Assembly: GCA_900756155.1 (NCBI GenBank)
Contig: CAAEJV010000036.1
Coordinates: 124,001 to 188,000, forward strand
From: Pasteurellaceae bacterium
GTDB lineage: Bacteria > Pseudomonadota > Gammaproteobacteria > Enterobacterales > Pasteurellaceae
DNA: 64,000 bases
Direction: 5' to 3'
The notes under the pieces are model-generated. The model did not search any database. It saw only the letters and a program-made list of their open reading frames with translations, and had not been told where the DNA came from. Below, one piece after another: positions 44,056 through 53,370 of this stretch. The position numbers and the translations under genes are program-made. The number at the start of each line of letters is the position of its first letter. Position 1 is the stretch's first letter.

Positions 44056-45465
44056 ATGGCAAAAACACTCTACGAGAAACTATTCGATGCCCACGTGGTG
44101 TACGAAGCTGAAGGCGAAACGCCGATTTTGTATATTAACCGTCATTTAATCCATGAAGTGACCAGTCCACAAGCCTTTGACGGTTTACGTGTTGCGGGTC
44201 GTCAAGTTCGCCAAGTAAGCAAAACTTTCGGCACTATGGATCACAGTATTTCTACCCAAGTACGTGATGTGAACAAACTTGAAGGCCAAGCGAAAATTCA
44301 AGTATTGGAGCTCGCAAAAAACACCAAAGCGACGGGTATTCAATTATTCGATATGACCACCAAAGAACAAGGTATCGTGCATGTCATGGGGCCTGAACAA
44401 GGCTTAACCTTACCAGGAATGACTATCGTTTGTGGTGACTCCCATACCGCCACTCATGGTGCGTTCGGTGCTTTGGCATTTGGTATTGGTACATCTGAAG
44501 TAGAACACGTATTAGCCACACAAACCTTAAAACAAGCTCGCGCAAAAAATATGAAAATTGAAGTGCGTGGCAAAGTAGCCCCAGGCATTACCGCAAAAGA
44601 TATTATTCTTGCCATCATCGGTAAAACCACCATGGCAGGCGGTACAGGCCATGTGGTGGAATTCTGTGGTGAAGCAATTCGTGACCTTTCTATGGAAGGC
44701 CGTATGACCGTTTGTAATATGGCGATTGAAATGGGCGCGAAAGCCGGCTTAATCGCACCAGATGAAACCACTTTCAAATACTTAAAAGGTCGTCCGCATG
44801 CCCCGAAAGGTAAAGATTGGGATGATGCAGTTGCTTATTGGAAAACCTTAAAATCCGATGATGATGCAAAATTTGACACAGTCATCACATTAGAAGCCAA
44901 AGATATTGCACCACAGGTAACTTGGGGAACAAACCCAGGTCAAGTAATCGGTATTGATCAATTAGTGCCAAACCCAGCAGAAATGACTGATCCTGTGACT
45001 CGTGCTTCAGCAGAAAAAGCATTGAATTATATCGGTTTAGAACCGAATACCGATTTAAAAGACATTCCTGTGGATCAAGTCTTTATCGGTTCTTGCACTA
45101 ATGCTCGTATCGAAGATTTACGTGCGGCAGCGGCTGTCATGAAAGGCCGCAAAAAAGCCGATAACGTAAAACGTATTTTAGTGGTACCGGGCTCTGGTTT
45201 AGTGAAAGAACAAGCAGAAAAAGAAGGCTTGGATAAAATCTTTATCGAAGCGGGGGCTGAATGGCGTAATCCGGGCTGTTCCATGTGCTTAGGGATGAAC
45301 GATGACCGTTTAGGTGAATGGGAACGTTGTGCTTCCACTTCAAACCGTAACTTTGAAGGTCGCCAAGGTCGTAACGGTCGTACCCACTTAGTGAGCCCTG
45401 CCATGGCCGCAGCAGCGGGAATGTTCGGTAAATTCGTTGATATTCGTGACGTCACATTAAACTAA
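44056..45465 (+). CDS. leuC: 3-isopropylmalate dehydratase large subunit
   Basis: Aconitase-family [4Fe-4S] enzyme that with LeuD isomerises isopropylmalate. The start is ATG 44056 (MAKTLYEKLFDAHVV), as in other LeuC proteins; the TTG four codons earlier is rejected. At 469 aa it has the cluster ligands in IGSCTNARIEDLRAA and NPGCSMCLGMND, and the active-site region CGDSHTATHGAFGALAFGIG. leuD follows after 10 bp. Confidence 0.97.
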   Translation: MAKTLYEKLFDAHVVYEAEGETPILYINRHLIHEVTSPQAFDGLRVAGRQVRQVSKTFGTMDHSISTQVRDVNKLEGQAKIQVLELAKNTKATGIQLFDMTTKEQGIVHVMGPEQGLTLPGMTIVCGDSHTATHGAFGALAFGIGTSEVEHVLATQTLKQARAKNMKIEVRGKVAPGITAKDIILAIIGKTTMAGGTGHVVEFCGEAIRDLSMEGRMTVCNMAIEMGAKAGLIAPDETTFKYLKGRPHAPKGKDWDDAVAYWKTLKSDDDAKFDTVITLEAKDIAPQVTWGTNPGQVIGIDQLVPNPAEMTDPVTRASAEKALNYIGLEPNTDLKDIPVDQVFIGSCTNARIEDLRAAAAVMKGRKKADNVKRILVVPGSGLVKEQAEKEGLDKIFIEAGAEWRNPGCSMCLGMNDDRLGEWERCASTSNRNFEGRQGRNGRTHLVSPAMAAAAGMFGKFVDIRDVTLN

Positions 45466-45475
45466 GGAGCAGAAA

Positions 45476-46078
45476 ATGGCAGGATTTAAACAACTTTCAG
45501 GCTTAGTAGTGCCATTGGATGCAGCAAACGTGGATACGGATGCGATTATTCCAAAACAATTTTTACAAGCCATTACGCGCGTAGGTTTCGGTAAACACTT
45601 ATTCCATGAATGGCGTTATTTGGATGTAGAAGGCACTAAACCAAATCCAGATTTCGTGCTGAATTATCCACAATATCAAGGCGCGACCATTTTATTAGCG
45701 CGTAAAAACCTTGGCTGTGGTTCTTCTCGTGAACATGCACCTTGGGCATTAGCCGATTACGGTTTCAAAGTGATGATCGCACCAAGTTTTGCGGATATTT
45801 TCTACAACAACAGCTTGAACAATCACATGTTACCGATTCGTTTAAGCGAAGAGGAAGTGGAAGAAATCTTCCAATGGGTGTGGGCAAATGAAGGCAAACA
45901 AATCCATGTGGATTTGGAAGCGATGACGGTCACTGTAGGTGACAAAGTCTATCACTTTGAACTCGATGAATTCCGCCGTCATTGTTTGTTAAACGGCTTG
46001 GATAATATCGGTTTAACGTTACAGCATGAAGATGCCATCAGTGAATACGAAAAAAATATTCCGGCATTTTTACGTTAA
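45476..46078 (+). CDS. leuD: 3-isopropylmalate dehydratase small subunit
   Basis: Partner of LeuC. The 200-aa protein has VDTDAIIPKQFL near the N-terminus, the substrate loop ARKNLGCGSSREHAPWAL, and FADIFYNNSLNNHMLPI. Length equals the bacterial norm. It is the last gene of leuABCD and ends before a strong hairpin. Confidence 0.98.
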   Translation: MAGFKQLSGLVVPLDAANVDTDAIIPKQFLQAITRVGFGKHLFHEWRYLDVEGTKPNPDFVLNYPQYQGATILLARKNLGCGSSREHAPWALADYGFKVMIAPSFADIFYNNSLNNHMLPIRLSEEEVEEIFQWVWANEGKQIHVDLEAMTVTVGDKVYHFELDEFRRHCLLNGLDNIGLTLQHEDAISEYEKNIPAFLR

Positions 46079-46118
46079 TCTGTTTTTTTACTCGGACAGC
46101 AAATATTGCTAACCATTC

Positions 46119-46144
46119 GGCGGACAATTTGTCCGCCTTTCTTT
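46119..46144 (+). terminator. leu operon terminator
   Basis: GGCGGACAA (46119-46127) pairs with TTGTCCGCC (46129-46137), followed by TTTCTTTTTG. Confidence 0.85.
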
Positions 46145-46187
46145 TTGAAAACATTCCATTTTTTTACCGTACTTTCTCCCCTTTTAT

Positions 46188-46216
46188 TTGACACTCCCTG
46201 TGCTTATACCTATCAT
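46188..46216 (+). promoter_or_regulatory. metH promoter
   Basis: TTGACA (46188-46193), 17-bp spacer, TATCAT (46211-46216). The 5' leader would be about 32 nt, so there is no room for a cobalamin riboswitch, and I see no MetJ box. Confidence 0.7.
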
Positions 46217-46254
46217 TCTCCCCAATATTGATTGATTTTCTAAAAGAGCAAACT

Positions 46255-49200
46255 ATGTCACATAATCAAACCGAATTACTGAAAAAATCCCTCGCTGAAC
46301 GCATCCTCATTTTAGATGGTGCGATGGGGACGATGATCCAAAAATATAAACTCACCGAGGCTGATTTTAGAGGCGAGCGTTTTAAAGAAAGTGCGGTGGA
46401 TTTACGTGGCAATAATGACTTGCTCACCTTGACTCAACCGCTGTTAATTTCTGCGATTCATGAGAAATATTTAGCCGCAGGCGCCGATATTATTGAAACC
46501 AATACTTTCAGTTCTACCACCATTGCGCAAGCGGATTATGATTTACAGTCTATTGCCTATGAACTGAATTTTGCAGGGGCAAAATTAGCACGTTTGGCCG
46601 CAGATAAATACAGCACACCAGAAAAACCTCGCTTTGTCACGGGCGTATTAGGGCCAACTAACCGTACAGCCTCTATTTCTCCTGACGTAAATGACCCGGG
46701 TTTCCGTAATGTGACGTTTATGGAATTGGTCAATGCCTATGCAGAAGCCACTAAAGGCTTAATCGAAGGTGGTGCTGATTTAATCATGATCGAAACCATT
46801 TTCGACACGTTAAACGCAAAAGCCGCTATTTTCGCCATTGAGACCGTATTTGAAGAATTAGGTGTGGAATTGCCGATTATGATTTCCGGCACGATTACCG
46901 ATGCTTCCGGCCGTACCCTTTCTGGGCAAACTACTGAAGCCTTCTACAACTCGCTTCGTCACGCTAAACCACTGACTTTTGGTTTGAACTGTGCGCTCGG
47001 CCCGAAAGAACTTCGCCAATATGTTGAACAACTGTCTAAAATCAGCGAAACCTATGTTTCAGTCCACCCAAATGCGGGCTTACCAAATGCCTTTGGTGGC
47101 TACGATTTAGGTGCTGAAGAGATGGCGGCACACCTTAAAGAATGGGCTGAAAGTGGCTTTGTAAACATTGTCGGTGGTTGTTGTGGTACGACGCCAGAGC
47201 ATATCAAAGCCTTTGCGGATGCAATGCAAGGTATTCCACCACGTAAATTGCCTGAAATTAAAACTGCGATGCGTTTATCAGGCTTAGAACCACTGAATAT
47301 TGATGATGAAAGCCTATTCGTGAACGTGGGCGAACGTAATAACGTGACAGGTTCGGCGAAATTCAAACGTTTAATTAAAGAAGACAAATTTGCTGAAGCC
47401 ATTGAAATTGCTATCGACCAAGTGGAAAACGGGGCACAAGTGATCGACGTCAATATGGACGAAGCCTTGCTCGACGGCAAAAAATGCATGACCCGTTTCC
47501 TCAATATTATGGCGACCGAGCCAGATGCTGCCAAAGTGCCCGTGATGATCGACTCGTCTAAATGGGAAGTGATTGAGGCTGGTTTACAGTCGGTACAAGG
47601 TAAACCGATTGTGAACTCTATTTCGCTTAAAGAAGGCGAAGAAATCTTTATCGAACACGCTAAACTGGTGCGTAAATACGGGGCAGCTGTGGTCGTGATG
47701 GCGTTCGACGAAGTGGGACAAGCGGACACCGAAGATCGCAAGGTGGAAATCTGTACCCGTGCCTATAACATCTTAGTCAACCAAGTAGGCTTCCCGCCAG
47801 AAGACATTATTTTTGACCCGAACATTTTTGCCATCGGTACGGGGATTGAAGAACACAATAACTACGGCGTGGATTTCATCAATGCTACCGGTCGCATTAA
47901 ACGCGCGCTACCGCACGCAAAAATCTCGGGCGGGGTGTCAAATGTGTCTTTCTCATTCCGTGGTAACAACGTAATGCGTGAGGCTATTCATGCGGTCTTC
48001 CTCTATCATGCCATCAAACAAGGCATGGATATGGGGATTGTGAATGCGGGGCAGCTTGCGATTTATGACGATCTCGATCCTGAATTGCGTGAAATTGTAG
48101 AAGATGCAGTATTAAACCGCAGCCCAGATGCCACCGAAAAACTACTCGATATTGCAGAAAAATATCGTAACCAAGGCAATGATGAAAGTGCGGTCGATTC
48201 TGTCGCAGAATGGCGAACTTGGCCGGTGGAAGAACGTTTAAAACACGCGCTAGTGAAAGGGATTACCACTTACATTGTGGAAGATACCGAAGAAGCTCGC
48301 CAAACATTACCAAGCCCATTAGATGTGATTGAAGGTCCGCTAATGGCAGGGATGGACGTAGTCGGCGATTTATTCGGTGACGGCAAAATGTTCCTGCCAC
48401 AAGTGGTGAAATCTGCGCGCGTAATGAAACAATCTGTGGCGTATTTAGAGCCGTTTATCAATGCCACCAAACAAAAAGGTTCAAGCAACGGTAAAGTGGT
48501 GATTGCAACCGTAAAAGGTGACGTGCACGATATTGGTAAAAACATCGTGAGCGTGGTGATGCAATGTAATAACTTTGAAGTGATTGACTTAGGCGTGATG
48601 GTGCCTGCGGACAAAATCATTCAAACCGCCATTGATGAAAAAGCGGACATCATCGCGTTAAGTGGTTTAATTACCCCTTCTTTAGATGAGATGGAATACT
48701 TCTTGGGTGAAATGACTCGCTTAGGCTTAAACCTGCCTGTGATGATTGGCGGTGCAACCACCTCTAAAGAACATACAGCAATTAAACTTTATCCAAAATA
48801 TAAAGAACACGGCGTATTTTATACTTCTAACGCCTCCCGTGCGGTTACGGTGTGTGCGACCTTGATGAACCCTGAAAGCCGTGCGGCATTATGGGAACAG
48901 TTCAAGAAAGATTACGAGAAAATTCAGCAATCGTTCTCTAACCGTAAACCACTGCGTAAACAACTGAGCATTGAAGAAGCACGTGCAAACCGCTTTGATG
49001 GCTTTAGTGGCGAATGGGCAGATTACGTGCCGCCAAAACCAAACCAAACCGGTATTGTGGAATTTAAAAACGTACCGATTGCCACATTACGTAAATTTAT
49101 CGACTGGTCGCCATTCTTCCGCATTTGGGGCTTGATGGGCGGCTATCCTGATGCCTTTGATTATCCGGAAGGTGGCGAAGAAGCACGCAAAGTGTGGAAC

Positions 49201-49947
49201 GATGCACAAGTAGTATTGGATGAATTAGAGCAAAACCACAAACTCAACCCAAGCGGTATTTTAGGCATTTTCCCTGCGGAACGTGTAGGCGATGATGTGG
49301 TGCTTTTCGCTGATGAAGAACGCACACAACCAATCGGCACGGCCTACGGCTTACGCCAACAAACCGAACGAGGTAAAAACAGCAAAAGCCCGTTTAACTT
49401 TGCTTTAAGTGACTTTATTGCCGATCGCGAAAGCGGCAAAAAAGACTGGATGGGTATGTTTGCCGTCTGTGCGGGCATTGAAGAAATGGAATTAGTGGAA
49501 GGCTATAAAGCAGCAGGCGATGACTACAACGCGATCTTGCTACAAGCCGTAGGCGACCGCTTAGCCGAAGCCATGGCAGAATATCTGCACTTTGAGCTTC
49601 GCACCCGCATTTGGGGCTACACGCAAGAAGAATTCGATAATCAAGGTTTAATCAATGAAAACTATGTTGGCATCCGCCCTGCACCGGGTTATCCAAGCTG
49701 CCCTGAGCATACCGAAAAAGCCTTGATTTGGGATTTATTAGAAGTAGAACAACGCATCGGCATGAAACTCACCGAAAGCTACGCCATGTGGCCTGCTGCT
49801 TCTGTCTGCGGTTGGTACTTCACCCACCCTGCTAGCAACTATTTCACCTTAGGTCGCATTGATGAAGACCAAGCTCAAGATTATGCCAAACGTAAAGGTT
49901 GGGATGAGAGAGAGATGATGAAGTGGTTGGGTGTAGCAATGAAGTAG
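46255..49947 (+). CDS. metH: Cobalamin-dependent methionine synthase
   Basis: Transfers methyl from methyltetrahydrofolate to homocysteine through B12. The start is ATG 46255 (MSHNQTELLKKSL) with AAGAGCAAACT upstream. The 1230-aa protein has four modules: homocysteine/zinc barrel (GAMGTMIQKY; zinc Cys in GLNCALGP and VGGCCGTTPEH), pterin barrel (NVGERNNVTGSAKFKRL), cobalamin domain (GDVHDIGKNIVSVV with the axial His) and reactivation domain (GIRPAPGYPSCPEHTEK). The gene uses its own promoter after leuD. Because MetH needs B12, the cell must take up or make it. Confidence 0.97.
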   Translation: MSHNQTELLKKSLAERILILDGAMGTMIQKYKLTEADFRGERFKESAVDLRGNNDLLTLTQPLLISAIHEKYLAAGADIIETNTFSSTTIAQADYDLQSIAYELNFAGAKLARLAADKYSTPEKPRFVTGVLGPTNRTASISPDVNDPGFRNVTFMELVNAYAEATKGLIEGGADLIMIETIFDTLNAKAAIFAIETVFEELGVELPIMISGTITDASGRTLSGQTTEAFYNSLRHAKPLTFGLNCALGPKELRQYVEQLSKISETYVSVHPNAGLPNAFGGYDLGAEEMAAHLKEWAESGFVNIVGGCCGTTPEHIKAFADAMQGIPPRKLPEIKTAMRLSGLEPLNIDDESLFVNVGERNNVTGSAKFKRLIKEDKFAEAIEIAIDQVENGAQVIDVNMDEALLDGKKCMTRFLNIMATEPDAAKVPVMIDSSKWEVIEAGLQSVQGKPIVNSISLKEGEEIFIEHAKLVRKYGAAVVVMAFDEVGQADTEDRKVEICTRAYNILVNQVGFPPEDIIFDPNIFAIGTGIEEHNNYGVDFINATGRIKRALPHAKISGGVSNVSFSFRGNNVMREAIHAVFLYHAIKQGMDMGIVNAGQLAIYDDLDPELREIVEDAVLNRSPDATEKLLDIAEKYRNQGNDESAVDSVAEWRTWPVEERLKHALVKGITTYIVEDTEEARQTLPSPLDVIEGPLMAGMDVVGDLFGDGKMFLPQVVKSARVMKQSVAYLEPFINATKQKGSSNGKVVIATVKGDVHDIGKNIVSVVMQCNNFEVIDLGVMVPADKIIQTAIDEKADIIALSGLITPSLDEMEYFLGEMTRLGLNLPVMIGGATTSKEHTAIKLYPKYKEHGVFYTSNASRAVTVCATLMNPESRAALWEQFKKDYEKIQQSFSNRKPLRKQLSIEEARANRFDGFSGEWADYVPPKPNQTGIVEFKNVPIATLRKFIDWSPFFRIWGLMGGYPDAFDYPEGGEEARKVWNDAQVVLDELEQNHKLNPSGILGIFPAERVGDDVVLFADEERTQPIGTAYGLRQQTERGKNSKSPFNFALSDFIADRESGKKDWMGMFAVCAGIEEMELVEGYKAAGDDYNAILLQAVGDRLAEAMAEYLHFELRTRIWGYTQEEFDNQGLINENYVGIRPAPGYPSCPEHTEKALIWDLLEVEQRIGMKLTESYAMWPAASVCGWYFTHPASNYFTLGRIDEDQAQDYAKRKGWDEREMMKWLGVAMK

Positions 49948-50027
49948 AAATTGTTATAATTTCCATATATTGAATTACGCAATAAAATATTGTTGATATA
50001 TCTACATTTAAAAATTAAAAATATAAT

Positions 50028-50537
50028 ATGTCTAAACTTAAAAATTTTTATTCATTCTCAACTAAACTATTAAAAACGTTAGCATATGTTTTTTTATCCT
50101 TAATATCACCTTTAGTAATATTCTGCTTTACAGGAGATATATGGTTTATACTTACTTTATTGCTAATACCATTAATTACTATTCCACCAGCGCTCTTTAA
50201 AAATACTGATAATAAAACTAGTGGGAATAACCCAAATAAAATAATAGCCCTCCTATATTTGATCATAACACTGGCTATATTTGGGTTATTTAATATTTTA
50301 AAAAACCACAGCTATCCGATAATTATTAAATTAGTTAAACCTCTAGCTAATGTTCTTAGTAACTTATCTAATTATTCTGAGTTTCATTGCTATTTTATAT
50401 GCGATCTTTTGATTGACAAAATTTATTACATAGAAATTGTAATATTTTATATCATTGCACTACTTCCTTTATATTCAGTATTTATAACATGTAAAAAAAT
50501 AACTATTATTTGGTCAAATAGCAAGTTGAATAAATAA
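50028..50537 (+). CDS. Orphan AT-rich membrane protein, function unknown
   Basis: A 169-codon frame with four or five hydrophobic segments (for example LAYVFLSLISPLVIFCF, IALLYLIITLAIFGLF, IEIVIFYIIALLPLYSVF). I recognise no family. Base composition is clearly lower in GC than the neighbours, and codons such as ATA, AGT and TTA dominate. No good ribosome site precedes the ATG. It sits between metH and the lipoprotein gene on the same strand. It could be a recently gained gene or a decayed one; the long open frame in such AT-rich DNA argues weakly for a real gene. Confidence 0.5.
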   Translation: MSKLKNFYSFSTKLLKTLAYVFLSLISPLVIFCFTGDIWFILTLLLIPLITIPPALFKNTDNKTSGNNPNKIIALLYLIITLAIFGLFNILKNHSYPIIIKLVKPLANVLSNLSNYSEFHCYFICDLLIDKIYYIEIVIFYIIALLPLYSVFITCKKITIIWSNSKLNK

Positions 50538-50694
50538 TTATAATATATAGACCGATCTTCTTGTATTTAGATAATTTAAATTACAGCAATCACTAATCAC
50601 AAAGCTATCTACAGTAAATAACTTCTCTTGCACAATCGCCAATTTCCGCTATCATACTCCCTTTCTCATTCACTCTACTCTCGGAACTTTATCG

Positions 50695-51162
50695 ATGAAT
50701 AAATTTAAAATAGCATTACTAACGGCTGCATTCGTAGGTTTGTTTGCTTGTACAACAACACAACAACCAAAGAAAACCGTTAAAACACGATACCTTAAAA
50801 ATAACATTAGCCAAGCGGAATTAAACAATCCGAAAGATTACAAGCGTTATTACTATTCTTGCCGTAATTCAGAAACAGGTTCGAATTCTTATTTAACCAC
50901 TTACTTCCCGCTTTCAAGAGAAAGCCGCATGAAAGATAACTTTGGTATTTATTTCCAATTGGACGGTGGAAAAGCGGTACCGTTTGATCATGTGGAAAAT
51001 CGTACCTTAAATGCACGCGGAAATCGCTTTGAAGTGATTTATCGCTCTTATGAACCGATTGATGGCAGTTATGTTGATTTAATCGCACGTGAAAATAATT
51101 CTGTGTACTACAAGAATAATCAAGGCATGAGAAGCACTTGGTTAAACTGTCGAGAAGGCTAA
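50695..51162 (+). CDS. Unassigned lipoprotein
   Basis: The 155-aa protein has a lipoprotein signal peptide (ALLTAAFVGLFACTTTQ, lipid Cys near residue 19). The mature part has two Cys residues (YYSCRNSE and WLNCREG) that could form a disulfide, and a beta-rich look (FEVIYRSYEPIDGSYVDLIAR). Its composition is normal for the genome, unlike the ORF before it. No family recognised. A hairpin follows. Confidence 0.78.
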   Translation: MNKFKIALLTAAFVGLFACTTTQQPKKTVKTRYLKNNISQAELNNPKDYKRYYYSCRNSETGSNSYLTTYFPLSRESRMKDNFGIYFQLDGGKAVPFDHVENRTLNARGNRFEVIYRSYEPIDGSYVDLIARENNSVYYKNNQGMRSTWLNCREG

Positions 51163-51204
51163 TTTTCACTGAAAGTGCGGTCATTTTTAGACGCATTTTT
51201 CCAA

Positions 51205-51243
51205 ACAAAAAAGCACGAGCTTAAACTCGTGCTTTTTCTTTTT
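51205..51243. terminator. Bidirectional terminator between the lipoprotein and PTS genes
   Basis: GCACGAG (51213-51219) pairs with CTCGTGC (51226-51232), with A6 and T5CTT6 flanks. Confidence 0.85.
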
Positions 51244-51251
51244 TATCTTGA

Positions 51252-52673
51252 TTATGCTTTTGCTTGTGCACGTTTCACGAAAACGACTGAAAGCGTGAAT
51301 GCCACAACAAATGAAATCACCATACCGATGCTGTACATCGCAAGGCTATCCGGTTTGATAGATGGAATACCTAAGAAGCCTGCTGCGCCTAATGCAATGG
51401 CTTTTACATTGAAGAATGCGATAAAGGCACTTGCTAAACCTGAACCAATCATCGCAGCAAAGAAAGCTTGACGATAACGTAAGTTCACCCCAAACATTGC
51501 CGGTTCAGTAATCCCTAATAATGCAGAAATACCAGATGGCACCGCTAAACCACGTACTTTTGGATCTTTTAATGCCACTGCCACACCTAAACAAGCTGCA
51601 CCTTGTGCGATGTTTGACATTGCGGCGATTGGGAAAATAAAGGTACCGCCTGTATTTGCCATTTCAGCCAATAATTGTGTTTCAACTGCAATGAAGGTTT
51701 GGTGCATACCGGTAATCACGATTGGTGCATAGAATGCCCCGAAGATAGCACCACCAACGAAACCTAAGGTGTCATATAACCAAGTTAAACCTGATGCAAT
51801 TAATGAACCTGCTTCACGACCGATTGGACCGATTACAGTAAACGCTAAGAAGCCCGCAATAAAGAGCGAGAATAATGGGGTAATAAGGTTATCTAAGTAA
51901 GAAGGCACAAACTTACGGAAGGTTTTTTCTAAGGTTGCTAATACCCAAGCAGAAACTAATGTTGGGATAACGGTGCCTTGATAGCCGACTTTTTCAATTT
52001 CAAGACCGAATACATTCCAGTATTGGATTTTGCCTTGAGCAAGGGTTAATGCGTAGTTCCAACCATCTGCTAATGCAGGGTGAACTAATAACATCCCAAG
52101 CGCCGCCCCTAAGAATGGGTTACCACCGAATTTACGGGTCGCAGAGAAACCAAGTAATACTGGTAAGAACACAAACGGTGCATTCGCAATGGTGTTAATA
52201 AAATCCACCAAATCCGCAAGACCTGGATGCATATCAATCACGCTTAATTCATCAACGAAGAAACCTTTCGCTGTAAGCATGGAGTGAATACCCATTAACA
52301 AACCGCCTGCGACGATTGCCGGAATGATTGGCACGAAAATATCCGCTAAGCCTTTCACCAAACGTTGCAATAAGTTTTGATTGCCTGACGCCACTTCTGC
52401 CACTTCGGCTTTGCTCACATCGCCGATACCAAGCAATTTGGTGAGTTCAGCATGGACTTTATTCACCGTACCAGAACCAAAGATAATTTGATATTGACCA
52501 GCGACAGCAAACTGCCCTTTCACGCCTTCAATGTTATCAATACCTTCTTTGTCCACTTTGCTTTCATCGTTTAGCACAATACGTAAACGCGTTGCACAAT
52601 GTGCTGCTGTGGCGATGTTTTCTTTGCCGCCAAGCTTATCAATCACTTGCTGGGCAATTTGAGGGAAGTTCAT
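51252..52673 (-). CDS. scrA: PTS EIIBC permease, sucrose-specific (ScrA) type
   Basis: Phosphotransferase sugar permease. The 473-aa protein has an N-terminal EIIB domain with the phosphorylation Cys in TAAHCATRLRIVL (residue 26) and a C-terminal EIIC domain with about ten membrane segments (FVPIIPAIVAGGLLMG, GNPFLGAALGMLLVHPAL, VITGMHQTF, GITEPAMFGVNLRYR). It lacks an EIIA domain, so it must borrow one such as Crr. Resemblance is strongest to ScrA as I recall it; trehalose or a beta-glucoside is possible. It stands alone here, with no sucrose-6-phosphate hydrolase or regulator next to it. Confidence 0.8.
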   Translation of the reverse strand: MNFPQIAQQVIDKLGGKENIATAAHCATRLRIVLNDESKVDKEGIDNIEGVKGQFAVAGQYQIIFGSGTVNKVHAELTKLLGIGDVSKAEVAEVASGNQNLLQRLVKGLADIFVPIIPAIVAGGLLMGIHSMLTAKGFFVDELSVIDMHPGLADLVDFINTIANAPFVFLPVLLGFSATRKFGGNPFLGAALGMLLVHPALADGWNYALTLAQGKIQYWNVFGLEIEKVGYQGTVIPTLVSAWVLATLEKTFRKFVPSYLDNLITPLFSLFIAGFLAFTVIGPIGREAGSLIASGLTWLYDTLGFVGGAIFGAFYAPIVITGMHQTFIAVETQLLAEMANTGGTFIFPIAAMSNIAQGAACLGVAVALKDPKVRGLAVPSGISALLGITEPAMFGVNLRYRQAFFAAMIGSGLASAFIAFFNVKAIALGAAGFLGIPSIKPDSLAMYSIGMVISFVVAFTLSVVFVKRAQAKA

Positions 52674-52763
52674 AGTGCTCTCCTAATGGGTTTCTAGAAA
52701 AAGAAAATCGACAGATTGTAACCAAAACAGGGGATAATAACTAGCTATTCAAGCAAATTTTAG

Positions 52764-52795
52764 GCGAAAAAAAACCGACTGGATTAAGTCGGTTT
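52764..52795 (-). terminator. Terminator after tRNA-Leu
   Basis: AAACCGACT (52772-52780) pairs with AGTCGGTTT (52787-52795). On the minus strand it is followed by eight T. Confidence 0.85.
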
Positions 52796-52800
52796 ATATT

Positions 52801-52886
52801 TGGTGCTCTGGGCGAGACTTGAACTCGCACGGCCTGCGGCCACTACCCCCTCAAGATAGCGTGTCTACCAATTCCACCACCAGAGC
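52801..52886 (-). tRNA. tRNA-Leu (anticodon GAG)
   Basis: An 86-nt class II tRNA on the minus strand. The acceptor stem GCTCTGG pairs with CCAGAGC, the CCA end is encoded, the D-loop has the GGTAGACACG form, the anticodon loop reads TTGAGGG, there is a long variable arm and the T-loop is GTTCAAGT. It begins 20 bp after the secG stop, so it is probably processed from the secG transcript, the same order as secG-leuU in E. coli. Confidence 0.96.
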
Positions 52887-52906
52887 GTTTATTCTGTTTT
52901 TATTCC

Positions 52907-53254
52907 TTATTGCGGAATATCGTTATTTTTGTTTTCAACTGCTGGAGCAGCTTGTTGTTGCTGTTGTTGAACTTGTTCAGCCGTTTGAGATAAATCGTCA
53001 AATGAACCTTTTTGTACGTTACCGCGGTGAGAGTTGATATTACCTAACACTAAAGCGATGACAAAAAAGCCAGTTGCTAAGATTGCGCTGGTACGGGTTA
53101 AAAAGTTACCTGCACCTGCAGAACCAAACATAGTACCTGATGCACCGCCGCCAAATGACGCACCTGCGTTCGCACCTTTACCTTGTTGAACAAGGATAAA
53201 GCCGATTAAGGCGATACAAATTAATACATAAACAAATAATAAAATATTGTACAT
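52907..53254 (-). CDS. secG: Protein translocase subunit SecG
   Basis: Small subunit of the SecYEG channel. The 115-aa protein has two membrane helices (about residues 3-21 and 55-74) joined by the family loop VQQGKGANAGASFGGGASGTMFGSAG, here in short form GKGANAGASFGGGASG. The C-terminal tail is Gln-rich (QQQQQAAP). It is followed directly by tRNA-Leu. Family is clear. Confidence 0.96.
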   Translation of the reverse strand: MYNILLFVYVLICIALIGFILVQQGKGANAGASFGGGASGTMFGSAGAGNFLTRTSAILATGFFVIALVLGNINSHRGNVQKGSFDDLSQTAEQVQQQQQQAAPAVENKNNDIPQ

Positions 53255-53370
53255 TATTCTTTCTTCTCTAAATTGCGATTCCGCAAGAAAACTGGGAGTA
53301 AATGTTATATAAAATTCATGCTTTTCGCAAGCGCTTTCCCATTTTTTTTACTTAATTGTATTAAGTTTAA

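Noticed and set aside
46079..46254. Possible cobalamin riboswitch before metH
   Set aside because: The promoter at 46188-46216 leaves a leader of only about 32 nt, and the upstream part is the leu terminator. No B12-box-like sequence seen.
47100..47741. A 213-codon minus-strand frame inside metH
   Set aside because: It is a shadow of the highly conserved metH coding strand, with no start signal.
52801..52886. tRNA-Leu as an integration site
   Set aside because: No integrase, phage gene or repeated tRNA 3' end is visible nearby. The tRNA belongs with secG.
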